Shown: one piece after another, positions 14,706 to 21,709 of the stretch | How the letters are laid out: every line of letters begins with the position of its first letter | How positions within the stretch are numbered: the stretch's first letter is position 1 | Origin: an uncultured Lachnospiraceae bacterium | GTDB taxonomy: Bacteria > Bacillota > Clostridia > Lachnospirales > Lachnospiraceae | Length of the DNA stretch: 21,709 nucleotides | NCBI GenBank assembly: GCA_934394615.1 | Contig: CAKRRJ010000037.1 | Span: 1-21,709, forward strand | Direction of reading: 5' to 3' | Translations under genes and position numbers: made by a program | Notes under the pieces: generated by a model | Told to the model about the DNA's origin: nothing | What the model saw: only the letters and a program-made list of their open reading frames with translations | Databases searched by the model: none

Positions 14706-15850
14706 TTCGCACTCTCCTCTTCCAGATAGCGCAGCACTGCTGCTTCTATCCTGTCTAACGCTTCTTTTAACTGGCTGTTGGGACAGCCAAAATTCAAACG
14801 CACAAACCCATCCTGACCGTAAGTTTTTCCATCGTTGAGATGGACGCCTGCCTCATTCCTAAAAAACGTGAACGGATCCGCGATCTTCGTCTCCCGGGTA
14901 TCGATCCACACCAGATACGTTGCCTCGTTATGTACGGCGCGCAGTCCCGGAATCGCAGCGATCCGCTTTTCCAGATAACCCCGGTTTTTCCGCAGATAGT
15001 CCCGAAGCTCCTTCTTCCATGCGTCGCAGGAACCGTTGTAAGTCGCCGTCAGCGCAGTTTCCGCCAGAATGTTGCGCACAGAGAAAAGTCCCAGTGCCTC
15101 TGCCTCAAAACGCTTTCTCAGATCTGCATTCGGGATGATGGCATAAGCCAGCGGAAGCCCCGGAATATTGGCAATCTTTCCCGCGCTGCACAAGGTAATG
15201 CTGTTTTGTTCCGCTTCCGGATTGAGGCTGAAATACGGAATGTGTTCTCCTTCCAGCACCAGTTCGCAATGGATCTCGTCCGCCACGACCAGAAGTCCGT
15301 GCCGCTTCGCAAAATCCGCTACATGCTCCAGCTCGTTTCTGGTAAAAACACGTCCCACCGGATTGTGGGGATTACAGAGCACATAGACGCCGGTTTTTGA
15401 AGTTACCGCGCGTTCCAATGCGTCAAAATCCATGGTATAAAAGAGATCTTTCTCTTGCATCGGTACTTCGGTCACCTCTGCCCGGGCTTCCTCCGGCAGG
15501 CGCCGGATGTGCGTGTACATTGGCGTGGAATAGAGAATGCTGCCTCCGCCCACCCGGCACGCAAGGTTTGCGCCCGGCATAACACTTGGGATCCAGACAA
15601 TCCACTCCGGACGGACCGTCACGCCATAAGTACGCTCATAATGTCCCACAACCGCCTCTTCCGCCTCTTTCGGGGAAGCCGGATAGCCAAACACGCCCTG
15701 ATCCAGACGCTTTTGTACAGCTTCCAGCAGCGGTCCCGGTGCTTTAAAATCCATATCCGCCACCCACATCGGCAGAAAATCTCCGCCCTGGCGGTCCCAT
15801 TTCGCGCAGTTCGTTCCCTTTCGGTTCAGGATCTCATCAAATTGTAACAT
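14702..15850 (-). CDS. MalY/PatB family PLP-dependent C-S lyase
   Basis: A 382 residue fold type I enzyme, of the kind that splits cystathionine, cystine or cysteine conjugates by beta-elimination to pyruvate, ammonia and a thiol. Motifs: WVADMDFKAPGPLLEAV (29-45), FGYPASP, CNPHNPVGRVFT (159-170), VADEIHCELVL (189-199) with D191 for the PLP nitrogen, and SAGKIANIPGLPLAY with the likely PLP lysine K225. The residue before the lysine is Gly rather than the Ser common in the family. The ATG at 15850 follows GAGGAAAA; an in-frame TTG at 15865 is a weaker alternative. The gene starts 16 bases after the ATPase gene and overlaps DUF1847, so import and cleavage are probably made together. Confidence 0.9.
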   Translation of the reverse strand: MLQFDEILNRKGTNCAKWDRQGGDFLPMWVADMDFKAPGPLLEAVQKRLDQGVFGYPASPKEAEEAVVGHYERTYGVTVRPEWIVWIPSVMPGANLACRVGGGSILYSTPMYTHIRRLPEEARAEVTEVPMQEKDLFYTMDFDALERAVTSKTGVYVLCNPHNPVGRVFTRNELEHVADFAKRHGLLVVADEIHCELVLEGEHIPYFSLNPEAEQNSITLCSAGKIANIPGLPLAYAIIPNADLRKRFEAEALGLFSVRNILAETALTATYNGSCDAWKKELRDYLRKNRGYLEKRIAAIPGLRAVHNEATYLVWIDTRETKIADPFTFFRNEAGVHLNDGKTYGQDGFVRLNFGCPNSQLKEALDRIEAAVLRYLEEESAK

Positions 15851-15866
15851 AGTTTTTCCTCGCAAT

Positions 15867-16622
15867 CTATATCTGATAGTCGTAATCGTTCGGTAAAATG
15901 CGCTGTAAAAACGCGCGGGTACGCGGATTCTTCGGTGCTGTCAGAAGTTCCTTTGCCGGTCCTTCCTCCACAACCACACCGCCGTCCATGAACACGATCT
16001 TCGTGGCAATTTCCATGGCAAAGCTGATCTCATGGGTGACCACGATCATGGTCATGCCCTGCTCTGCCACTTCCTTCATGACATGCAGAACCTCCCCGAC
16101 CAGCTCCGGATCCAGGGCGCTGGTCGGTTCATCAAACAGGATCACATCCGGCTGCATGGCCAGCGCTCTTGCAATGCCGATGCGCTGCTGCTGTCCACCG
16201 GAAAGCTGCGCCGGATACGCGTCGTAACGCCCGGCAAGTCCCACCTGGTCCAACAGCCTGCGGCCGGTCGCTTCCGCCTCTGCCTTCGGCACTTTTTTCA
16301 CCACGATCAGGCCTTCCGTTACATTTTCCAGCGCAGTCTTGTTTTTAAAGAGGTTGTAAAGCTGAAATACCATCGCCGTTTTCTGGCGGATTTCCCGGAT
16401 CTGGCGGTGATTTGCTTTTTTTGCGTCCACACAAAGATCTCCGATCGTGATCGTACCTCCGTCTGCCGGTTCCAGAAAATTGATGCTGCGAAGCAGTGTC
16501 GTCTTTCCGGAACCACTCGGTCCGAGGATTACCAGCACCTCACCTTTCTCCACCGACAGATCAATGGACTTTAATACTTCGTGATCCTGAAAGGATTTCT
16601 TTATATTTTTTAACTCGATCAT
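15867..16622 (-). CDS. Polar amino acid ABC transporter ATPase
   Basis: A 251 residue ATPase: Walker A GPSGSGKT (34-41), Q-loop Q87, signature LSGGQQQR (140-147), Walker B VILFDE (160-165), D-loop SALD and switch histidine H197. The sequence belongs to the GlnQ/TcyN/HisP group that energises uptake of polar amino acids. Its start overlaps the permease stop in an ATGA (16619-16622). All catalytic residues are intact. With the C-S lyase next door, cystine or another sulfur amino acid is the likely substrate (inference). Confidence 0.95.
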   Translation of the reverse strand: MIELKNIKKSFQDHEVLKSIDLSVEKGEVLVILGPSGSGKTTLLRSINFLEPADGGTITIGDLCVDAKKANHRQIREIRQKTAMVFQLYNLFKNKTALENVTEGLIVVKKVPKAEAEATGRRLLDQVGLAGRYDAYPAQLSGGQQQRIGIARALAMQPDVILFDEPTSALDPELVGEVLHVMKEVAEQGMTMIVVTHEISFAMEIATKIVFMDGGVVVEEGPAKELLTAPKNPRTRAFLQRILPNDYDYQI

Positions 16623-17377
16623 CCTGCTGCCTCCAATCCGTTTTTCTGTCCCGCCCGTCTTGACAGGCGCAAAAATACCTGCTCCAGAAGAAGCGTCATA
16701 CCCCAGTAGATCAGGACTTCCGCAAAGTATGCTTCCATATTATTGGAAGAGAGCGTTGCCTTGATCTTTCCTGCCTGCACAATATCTACCACACCAATAT
16801 ATCCGATGAGGGAAGTCGCTTTCAGCATGGAGATATACTGGTTGCCGATCAGAGGAAGTGCCACCGGAAATGCCTGTGGCAGGATGATCCGCCGGAAGAT
16901 TTCGCCTTCTGTCATGCCAATGGAAAGCCCTGCCTCCCGCTGACCCGGATCGACCGCGCCAAGCGCCGTTAAAAAGCTGCCCGACAAAAACGCGCCCGCG
17001 CTTAACCCAAGCGCCAGCACCGCGATCCAGAATGCGGGGATCACCGTTGCTTTCACGGTCCAGTGGAATCTGGCTGCCAGCGCGTTAAACCCATTTCGTA
17101 TACTCAGATACAGGATCAAAAGCAGTAGAATCGTCGGAACGCCGCGCATCAGATGAACCCAGGCATTCGCCAGAAGCGCTGCCAGTTTCTTTCCGCCACG
17201 GTTTTTGCTGTTTCCGCGGCGTATCCGGCCGCTCTGTCTTGCTGCCGCCAGCGGAATGCCAAGCACGAGACCGGCAAACATCGCCGCCGTTGCCGCAAGA
17301 AAGCATACCGGAACCCGTTTCAGGCAGACGAAAAACACCTCCCTGGCAAACGGCCAGTCAAACTGAAATGTCACCAT
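16619..17377 (-). CDS. Amino acid ABC transporter permease 2
   Basis: A 252 residue membrane protein of the HisM/GlnP type with about five hydrophobic segments. The cytoplasmic coupling loop reads [20 protein letters not shown] (about 148-167) and meets the ATPase. A basic stretch (residues 47-66, [18 protein letters not shown]) after TM1 is longer than usual. The ATG at 17377 has GGAGGAACG upstream; the gene follows the first permease by 15 bases. Two different permeases imply a heterodimeric channel, as in TcyL-TcyM of Bacillus. Confidence 0.92.
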   Translation of the reverse strand: MVTFQFDWPFAREVFFVCLKRVPVCFLAATAAMFAGLVLGIPLAAARQSGRIRRGNSKNRGGKKLAALLANAWVHLMRGVPTILLLLILYLSIRNGFNALAARFHWTVKATVIPAFWIAVLALGLSAGAFLSGSFLTALGAVDPGQREAGLSIGMTEGEIFRRIILPQAFPVALPLIGNQYISMLKATSLIGYIGVVDIVQAGKIKATLSSNNMEAYFAEVLIYWGMTLLLEQVFLRLSRRAGQKNGLEAAG

Positions 17378-17392
17378 ATTACGTTCCTCCTG

Positions 17393-18082
17393 TTACACAT
17401 ACGCCAGGCGGCGCTGCAATTTTGAAAACAGAAATTCCAGAAGCAGCGATACCAGCAGATAGATCACTGCCACATCGATATATCCCTCCAGCGGATGAAA
17501 GGTTTCTACCGAAACGATCTGGATCGCTCCCATCAGGTCTACCACTCCGACCAGATAGGCCAGAGAAGTATTTTTCACAATGTTGATGAGGATATTGCCA
17601 AGCTCCGGCAATGCAATCCGAAATGCCTGCGGCAGGATGATCCGCCAAAACACCTGAAACTGTGTCATTCCGATGGAAAGTCCCGCTTCCGTCTGTCCCT
17701 TTTCCACGCCCAGCACCGATGCCCGGACCAGCTCGGAGAAGAACGCCGCATTCAGGACACCGTAAGCGGCACAGACATAAAACACCGCGTCAATGCGGTT
17801 TAAATCCACGCCAATCGGCAGAAACAGATTCCGGAAAAAGATCGGGACCGCAAAGAAAAACGCCAGCAGCAGCACATTGGGCGGTGCCGCGCGCAGAAAC
17901 GAAACCAGGACGCGGACCACAGTATCCAGAACCGGAACCCGGCGCAGGCGGATCAGTCCAAGTACCATGCCGAGAAGCAGCCCGATCCCCGCAGAGATCA
18001 CCGCAATCTCCAGGGTCTTCGGGAAAAAGCGCAGCAGCTTTGGAAAATATTCCAAACATAACGCAATGCGAAAAAATTCCAT
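17393..18082 (-). CDS. Amino acid ABC transporter permease 1
   Basis: A 229 residue membrane protein of the same family as permease 2, with coupling loop [20 protein letters not shown] (about 138-157) and the conserved LRAAPPNVLLL (63-73) at the first cytoplasmic side. It shares the EAGLSIGMT core with permease 2 but little else, so it is not a recent duplicate. GGGGAAAG precedes the ATG at 18082. It lies 14 bases after the binding protein gene. Confidence 0.92.
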   Translation of the reverse strand: MEFFRIALCLEYFPKLLRFFPKTLEIAVISAGIGLLLGMVLGLIRLRRVPVLDTVVRVLVSFLRAAPPNVLLLAFFFAVPIFFRNLFLPIGVDLNRIDAVFYVCAAYGVLNAAFFSELVRASVLGVEKGQTEAGLSIGMTQFQVFWRIILPQAFRIALPELGNILINIVKNTSLAYLVGVVDLMGAIQIVSVETFHPLEGYIDVAVIYLLVSLLLEFLFSKLQRRLAYV

Positions 18083-18096
18083 TCTTTTCTTTCCCC

Positions 18097-19032
18097 TTAT
18101 TTATATGGATCCACGCTGTAGTCCGCGCCATACCATTTTTCTGACAGTTCACTTAAAACTCCTTCTTCCCGGAGTTTTGCAAGCGCCTCATCCACCCGGT
18201 TTCTCAATGTTTCTTCGCCCATATTGAACAGGATGTATGTGTCGGAAGCCATGATGGTATCGCCCACGGTCTTAAAGCTGGAACCGTAGTTTGCGTTTAA
18301 CTTATCCGCGTTGCGCTTCACCATAGTGCACGCATCCACTTCTCCATCCTGAAACATCTGGATCAAGACGGAATTGTCTCCGTTCAGGTAGACCAGTTTG
18401 ATATCTGCCCCACTCTGCGCTATGTAATTCTGCCAGAAATAATCATCGCTTCCGCCTGCTGCCTTTACGAGAACCGTCTTGCCGTCCAGATCATCCAGAG
18501 ACTGGATATCGTCCCGGTCGCTCCATACGGTCACATTCTGCGTATACGTCAGATAATATTCATTGGTAAACAGATATTTCTTGCGGCGCTGTTCGTTGTC
18601 CTCCCAGCGCTGCAAAGACGCATCCAGCTTTCCAGCCTCCAGCGCCAGAAGCGCGTCCGTGCTCGCGACGGAAGTATACTCAAACTCGTACTCCGGCAAA
18701 AGCTCATCGATGGCCTTTAACATTTCCGGCTCATAACCGGTATAGTTTCCGTCCGCGTCCACATAGGAATCCGGATTGGAATTGTTGTTGACCGAGATTA
18801 AAATTTTGCGCGGATGTTCCGCAGTCGGCGGATTCTGGACATCCGGATCTGCGGAAGCGCTTCCACCTGTCTCCTGGGACTGGCTGCTGTCCTGTGTGCT
18901 TTCCTGACCGCCTGCACTGCTCTGGTTTCCAGTGCTCTCTCCACTGGAAGTTTTCTGGCATCCCGCTAACAAAAATAAGGATGCCGCCGCTGCTGTTGCT
19001 GTTAAAACCACTCTGCCTGCTTTCTTTTTCAT
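18097..19032 (-). CDS. Amino acid ABC transporter substrate-binding lipoprotein
   Basis: A 311 residue lipoprotein: signal peptide with LLAG-C25, a Ser/Gln/Gly-rich linker (about 28-65), then a type II periplasmic-binding fold (SBP_bac_3) starting at KILISVNNNSNPDSYVDADG and including YTGYEPEMLKAI, LEAGKLDASLQRW, LDDLDGKTVLVKAAGG and LREEGVLSELSEKWYG. It captures the substrate outside the membrane and delivers it to the two permeases. GGAGAGAGGAG precedes the ATG at 19032. An intrinsic terminator lies 60 bases upstream with no clear new promoter after it, so expression depends on read-through from the yezD promoter. Confidence 0.93.
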   Translation of the reverse strand: MKKKAGRVVLTATAAAASLFLLAGCQKTSSGESTGNQSSAGGQESTQDSSQSQETGGSASADPDVQNPPTAEHPRKILISVNNNSNPDSYVDADGNYTGYEPEMLKAIDELLPEYEFEYTSVASTDALLALEAGKLDASLQRWEDNEQRRKKYLFTNEYYLTYTQNVTVWSDRDDIQSLDDLDGKTVLVKAAGGSDDYFWQNYIAQSGADIKLVYLNGDNSVLIQMFQDGEVDACTMVKRNADKLNANYGSSFKTVGDTIMASDTYILFNMGEETLRNRVDEALAKLREEGVLSELSEKWYGADYSVDPYK

Positions 19033-19092
19033 AACTGTTCTCCTCTCTCCTCATTCAAGGATACCTGTTCCATATTTTCTATCCATAGCAAC

Positions 19093-19150
19093 AAAAAAAC
19101 CAGAGACCCGCAGAATCTCCCTTTTCGGGTATTCCTGCAGAATCTCCGGT
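19093..19150 (-). terminator. Intrinsic terminator or attenuator between yezD and the transporter genes
   Basis: On the minus strand ACCGGAGA (143-150 of the 19000s) pairs with TCTCTGGT (19099-19106, one G-T wobble), followed by TTTTTTT (19093-19099). The intervening loop holds a second copy of GGAGATTCTGC and CCCGAAAAGGG, so alternative foldings are possible. It stands between two genes of the same strand, about 60 bases before the binding protein ATG. It resembles no riboswitch or T-box class that I can recognise. Confidence 0.75.
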
Positions 19151-19186
19151 TTGTCCGGTCAATTCTGATATGATAGAACGATATGG

Positions 19187-19363
19187 TCAGTGTACTCTTA
19201 TTTTTTCGTGTTTCTCAATCTGTACCAGCACCCCGTCCTGAAAGATCAGGCTGATGGAGCCGTACTGCAGCGTGCCTGCAAGTGCCTGAATGTCCGCGAT
19301 CTGTTCTTCGCGAATTGGCTTTGTCTGATCTGACAGCTGTTTTTGCTTTCCGTTATCCGGCAT
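19187..19363 (-). CDS. yezD: YezD family small protein (DUF2292)
   Basis: A 58 residue protein. It begins MPDNGKQKQLSDQ and ends with the family core: IADIQALAGTLQYGSISLIF then QDGVLVQIEKHEKIR. The pattern IxxLxxxLxYGSIxLxxQDGxxVQIExxEKxR is that of YezD/DUF2292, short proteins often found in operons of sulfur or cysteine metabolism; their function is unknown. AAAAGGAGG lies 8 bases before the ATG at 19363. It is the first gene after the promoter at 19419-19446 and precedes the transporter and C-S lyase genes, which supports a sulfur role for the whole unit. Confidence 0.85.
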   Translation of the reverse strand: MPDNGKQKQLSDQTKPIREEQIADIQALAGTLQYGSISLIFQDGVLVQIEKHEKIRVH

Positions 19364-19385
19364 AATGCAAGCCTCCTTTTTATTT

Positions 19386-19410
19386 CCTATTTATCTACTT
19401 GATTAATAGG
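19386..19410. promoter_or_regulatory. Candidate operator: inverted repeat at the start of the yezD operon
   Basis: CCTATTTATC (19386-19395) and GATTAATAGG (19401-19410) form an inverted repeat with one mismatch in ten and a 5 base centre. It lies just after the expected transcription start (about 19412), a place where a bound repressor blocks transcription. It is AT-rich and too weak to be a terminator. A sulfur-sensing Rrf2/CymR-type repressor is a plausible binder, but this is inference. Confidence 0.55.
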
Positions 19411-19418
19411 TTTTCTGT

Positions 19419-19446
19419 AGTATAGCACACTTTTGAGAAAATGCAA
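19419..19446 (-). promoter_or_regulatory. Promoter of the yezD-ABC-malY-DUF1847 operon
   Basis: Minus strand TTGCAT (19441-19446), 16 base spacer, TATACT (19419-19424) preceded by TGC (extended -10). This is the only good promoter seen for the seven-gene unit 14046-19363. Confidence 0.75.
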
Positions 19447-19494
19447 GACAAAAATGAAAATTTTTACAAATAACAATTTCAATCCTATTTGCGA

Positions 19495-19768
19495 AAGGTC
19501 CGAAGCAGGACGGACCTGTATACCACTGCGCAAAATGGTGCTCTGTGTTTTATTTATTTCTCAGTGGGGCCAATACAGTAGAAGCCGGTTATCCCGGCAT
19601 TCCACAAAGCATAAATATGGGTATAACGTGTCCGGCTATGCAGCGACCGGTGTTTGAGGGAGGCGGACGGCTAGTCCGACTATCCGCAAACGCCTGTCAG
19701 CTGCATCGTCCGAACACAATACCCATATTTTGCGCAGTGGTATGCCGGGATAACCGGCTTCGGACCTT
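19495..19768. repeat. 274 bp nested palindromic element of three related units
   Basis: The outer ends are AAGGTCCGAAGC (19495-19506) and its exact complement GCTTCGGACCTT (19757-19768). Inside, a 20 bp perfect inverted repeat lies at 19581-19600 and 19742-19761 (GAAGCCGGTTATCCCGGCAT), and the arms go on as imperfect inverted copies to about 19665 and 19680. A third, partial unit (19497-19550, plus) shares GGTCCGAAGC and ATACCACTGCGCAAAAT with the unit entering from the right end. A small hairpin AGGTCCG/CGGACCT lies at 19496-19517. It fills most of the 412 base gap 19364-19775 and starts 7 bases after the gpmI stop. Short open frames here are not convincing genes. No flanking target duplication is evident. 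Confidence 0.75.
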
Positions 19769-19775
19769 ATTAAAA

Positions 19776-21317
19776 CTATTTCACGAGCAGAGATTTTCCA
19801 GTCATCTCTTTTGGCTGTTCCATTCCCATTAACTCGATGAGGGTCGGAGCGATGTCTGCCAGGCAGCCGCCTTCGCGTAACTTGTAAGACGGGTCTGCGT
19901 TCACCAGAATAAACGGAACCGGATTGGTGGTGTGTGCAGTCCACGGCTCGCCGGTGGTGTAATCAACCAGCTGCTCTGCGTTTCCGTGGTCAGCACAGAT
20001 GAACATGACACCGTTCACCTCTTTGATGGCATCGACTGCTCTTCCAACGCAGGCATCCACAGCCTCAATCGCCTTGATGGCTGCGCTCTCCACACCGGTG
20101 TGGCCGACCATATCCGGGTTTGCGAAGTTGATGATGATGACATCGTACTTGCCGGACTTGATACAGTCTACCAGCTTGTCGCAGACAGCCGGAGCACTCA
20201 TCTCCGGTTTTAAATCGTAGGTGGCTACTTCCTTCGGGGACGGAACCAGGATACGGTCCTCGCCCGGGTTCGGCTCTTCCACGCCGCCGTTGAAGAAGAA
20301 GGTGACATGCGCGTATTTCTCGGTCTCGGCAATGCGGGCCTGCTTTAAGTCATGTGCTGCCAGGAACTCACCAAAGGTGTTGGTGATGCTCTCTTTCTTG
20401 AATGCGACCAGCTTGTTTTCGATGGTCTCATCGTAATCGGTGAAGCAGACAAAGGTGGTCTTTACGCGCTCACCGCGGTCAAATCCAGTGAACTCATCGT
20501 CGCAGAACGCGCGGGTCAGCTGGCGGGCACGGTCCGGGCGGAAGTTGAAGAAGATCACGGAATCGCCGGTCTTGATGGTTCCAACCGGAGCGCCATTCTC
20601 GGTGATAACGGTCGGCATCATGAACTCATCGGTCTTGCCATCGTCGTAGGAAGCCTGGATTGCCTCTGCGGCATGCTCTGCGTGATTGCCCTCGCCCTTA
20701 GTCAGCGCATTGTAGGCTTTCTCCACACGATCCCAGTTCTTATCGCGGTCCATTGCGTAGTAACGGCCGGAAACCATAGCTACTTTGCCAACACCAAGCT
20801 CTGCCATCTTGGCTTCCAGAGCCTCCACGAACTCCTTGCCGGAGGTCGGCGGGGTGTCACGGCCGTCCAAGAAGCAGTGTACATATACCTTGGAGAGACC
20901 ATTTCTCTTAGCCAGCTCCAGCAGGCCGTAAATGTGGGTGATGTGGCTGTGTACGCCGCCATCGGAAACCAGTCCGAACATATGCAGGGCGGAGTCGTTC
21001 TTTTTGCAGTTCTCAACGGCAGCCATAAGTGCCTCATTGCTGAAGAAATCTCCATCCTCAATGGATTTGGTGATGCGGGTCAGCTCCTGGTAAACAATGC
21101 GGCCGGCACCCATGTTTAAATGTCCTACCTCAGAGTTTCCCATCTGTCCCTCCGGCAGTCCAACTGCCAGGCCGCTTGCCTGTCCTTTCACGAACGGGCA
21201 CTGGCTCATAAGCTGGTCCATGATCGGGGTCTTGCCCTCGCAGACTGCGTTTGCCTCACAGTTTTCATTTAATCCATATCCATCCAGAATCATTAATACC
21301 ACTGGTCTTTTTTCCAT
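19776..21317 (-). CDS. gpmI: 2,3-bisphosphoglycerate-independent phosphoglycerate mutase
   Basis: A 513 residue, cofactor-independent, Mn-dependent enzyme that interconverts 3- and 2-phosphoglycerate in glycolysis. It has MILDGYG with the metal ligand D12, the phosphoserine nucleophile S62 in QMGNSEVGHLNMGAGR, HCFLDGRDTPP, SGRYYAMDRD, FFNFRPDRARQ, DMVGHTG and CADHGNAEQ. Length and motifs fit the family fully. The ATG at 21317 has AAAAAAGGAGAT upstream; an in-frame start at 21401 would overlap the promoter. Codons are strongly biased towards those of highly expressed genes, as expected for glycolysis. It appears to be transcribed alone. Confidence 0.97.
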   Translation of the reverse strand: MEKRPVVLMILDGYGLNENCEANAVCEGKTPIMDQLMSQCPFVKGQASGLAVGLPEGQMGNSEVGHLNMGAGRIVYQELTRITKSIEDGDFFSNEALMAAVENCKKNDSALHMFGLVSDGGVHSHITHIYGLLELAKRNGLSKVYVHCFLDGRDTPPTSGKEFVEALEAKMAELGVGKVAMVSGRYYAMDRDKNWDRVEKAYNALTKGEGNHAEHAAEAIQASYDDGKTDEFMMPTVITENGAPVGTIKTGDSVIFFNFRPDRARQLTRAFCDDEFTGFDRGERVKTTFVCFTDYDETIENKLVAFKKESITNTFGEFLAAHDLKQARIAETEKYAHVTFFFNGGVEEPNPGEDRILVPSPKEVATYDLKPEMSAPAVCDKLVDCIKSGKYDVIIINFANPDMVGHTGVESAAIKAIEAVDACVGRAVDAIKEVNGVMFICADHGNAEQLVDYTTGEPWTAHTTNPVPFILVNADPSYKLREGGCLADIAPTLIELMGMEQPKEMTGKSLLVK

Positions 21318-21405
21318 GATAAGATCTCCTTTTTTAACGACCGGAGCCCGGTCCCTTTCCCTGCATTCCCGCCAGGGTTTGTCTAAAAATTGACGAATCA
21401 AATAT

Positions 21406-21434
21406 ATTGTACTTCAAGAGAAACAAGATTGCAA
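21406..21434 (-). promoter_or_regulatory. Promoter of gpmI
   Basis: Minus strand TTGCAA (21429-21434), 17 base spacer, TACAAT (21406-21411). The leader to the ATG at 21317 is about 80 bases. It lies in the gap after the preceding gene (stop at 21463). Confidence 0.75.
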
Positions 21435-21462
21435 GGTATAATTCCAGTCATGAAAAATTTTG

Positions 21463-21709
21463 TTATAAAAAATTTTCGCTGGTCTTTCCGAGCCGCACCT
21501 GTTCCAGATACTCAGCCAGATCTTTCTCCACCTCCGAAAACAGATAACGCTTTCCCGGTTTTACCATCCTGCCGCGGTCCTCCTCGATCTGGCGGCTGAC
21601 GCGTTCCATGTCCTCCTCCAGATCCTTCGCCGACATCAGTCGGTCATTTTTTGCGGACAGTTCAATACATGCCTGTCTGTTTCGCTCCCTGCTCCTGCGT
21701 TTGCTCTCG
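21463..21709 (-). CDS. C-terminal part of an unrecognised charged protein, cut by the window edge
   Basis: The minus strand frame is open from the right edge to a TAA at 21463-21465, giving 81 residues with no start inside that looks genuine. The sequence is rich in Arg, Glu and Lys (SKRRSRERNRQ, then LSAKNDRLMSAKDLEEDMER, and FSEVEKDLAEYLEQVRLGK near the end) and probably mostly helical or coiled. I recognise no family. Codon use resembles the neighbouring genes. Confidence 0.6.
   Translation of the reverse strand, partial: ESKRRSRERNRQACIELSAKNDRLMSAKDLEEDMERVSRQIEEDRGRMVKPGKRYLFSEVEKDLAEYLEQVRLGKTSENFL

Noticed and set aside
19093..19150. SAM riboswitch or T-box in front of the sulfur operon
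   Set aside because: No S-box core and no T-box GGTGG-type motif can be seen; only the hairpin and T-run are supported.
19433..19657. Short open frames on both strands in the 274 bp palindrome, sharing RSEAG and IPLRK peptides
   Set aside because: The likeness comes from the DNA repeat units; no ribosome sites, and the frames end within the repeat.
19601..19741. Invertible promoter between the 20 bp inverted repeats
   Set aside because: A TATAAC at 19622 has no matching -35 and no invertase gene is nearby; kept only as an alternative in the finding.

Overview
The window looks like a chromosomal segment from a low-to-mid GC Gram-positive anaerobe, most likely a Lachnospiraceae-type Clostridium relative. 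Supporting points are strong AGGAGG ribosome sites, TTGACA/TATAAT-like promoters, a FatA-type acyl-ACP thioesterase, a GerMN lipoprotein, DegV, a DUF1847 protein and an ATP-type independent phosphoglycerate mutase. Family placement is inference from gene content, not a database result. I see no phage, IS transposase, CRISPR array or rRNA.

Left part (1-2561, mostly minus strand): the 5' part of an acyl-ACP thioesterase gene with its promoter; two identical tRNA-Gln(CUG) genes with a consensus promoter and an intrinsic terminator; then a two-gene unit of a cation diffusion facilitator with a Mn-type metal site and an ECF sigma factor that has no anti-sigma gene beside it.

Middle-left (2572-6031): truA and a class I/II aminotransferase (minus) and nfo, endonuclease IV (plus). 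Two inverted copies of a 133-135 bp non-coding element lie here, one over the 3' end of truA and one between the aminotransferase and nfo. Both have 12 bp-class terminal inverted repeats and 8 bp direct duplications of flanking DNA, so they look like a MITE. An unrelated 18 bp-arm palindrome lies between truA and the aminotransferase.

Middle (6115-12453, minus): a cluster degV - sensor histidine kinase - GerMN lipoprotein - comEC - small unknown protein, tightly packed and partly overlapping, so probably co-transcribed. No response regulator is present. A divergent NhaC-type Na+/H+ antiporter follows (12676-13974, plus), closed by a hairpin that can serve both strands.

Right part (14046-19363, minus): a seven-gene sulfur-type amino acid unit: yezD (58 aa) - lipoprotein binding protein - two permeases - ATPase - MalY/PatB C-S lyase - DUF1847. 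It has an extended -10 promoter, a near-perfect inverted repeat at the transcription start that may be an operator, and an intrinsic terminator between yezD and the transporter. The logic suggests uptake of cystine or a related sulfur amino acid and its cleavage to sulfide or thiol, pyruvate and ammonia. A 274 bp nested palindromic element separates this unit from gpmI (minus), which has its own promoter. The window ends inside an unrecognised charged protein gene.

The most unusual material is non-coding: the MITE pair, the 274 bp three-unit palindrome, and the regulatory layout of the yezD/ABC/MalY unit.
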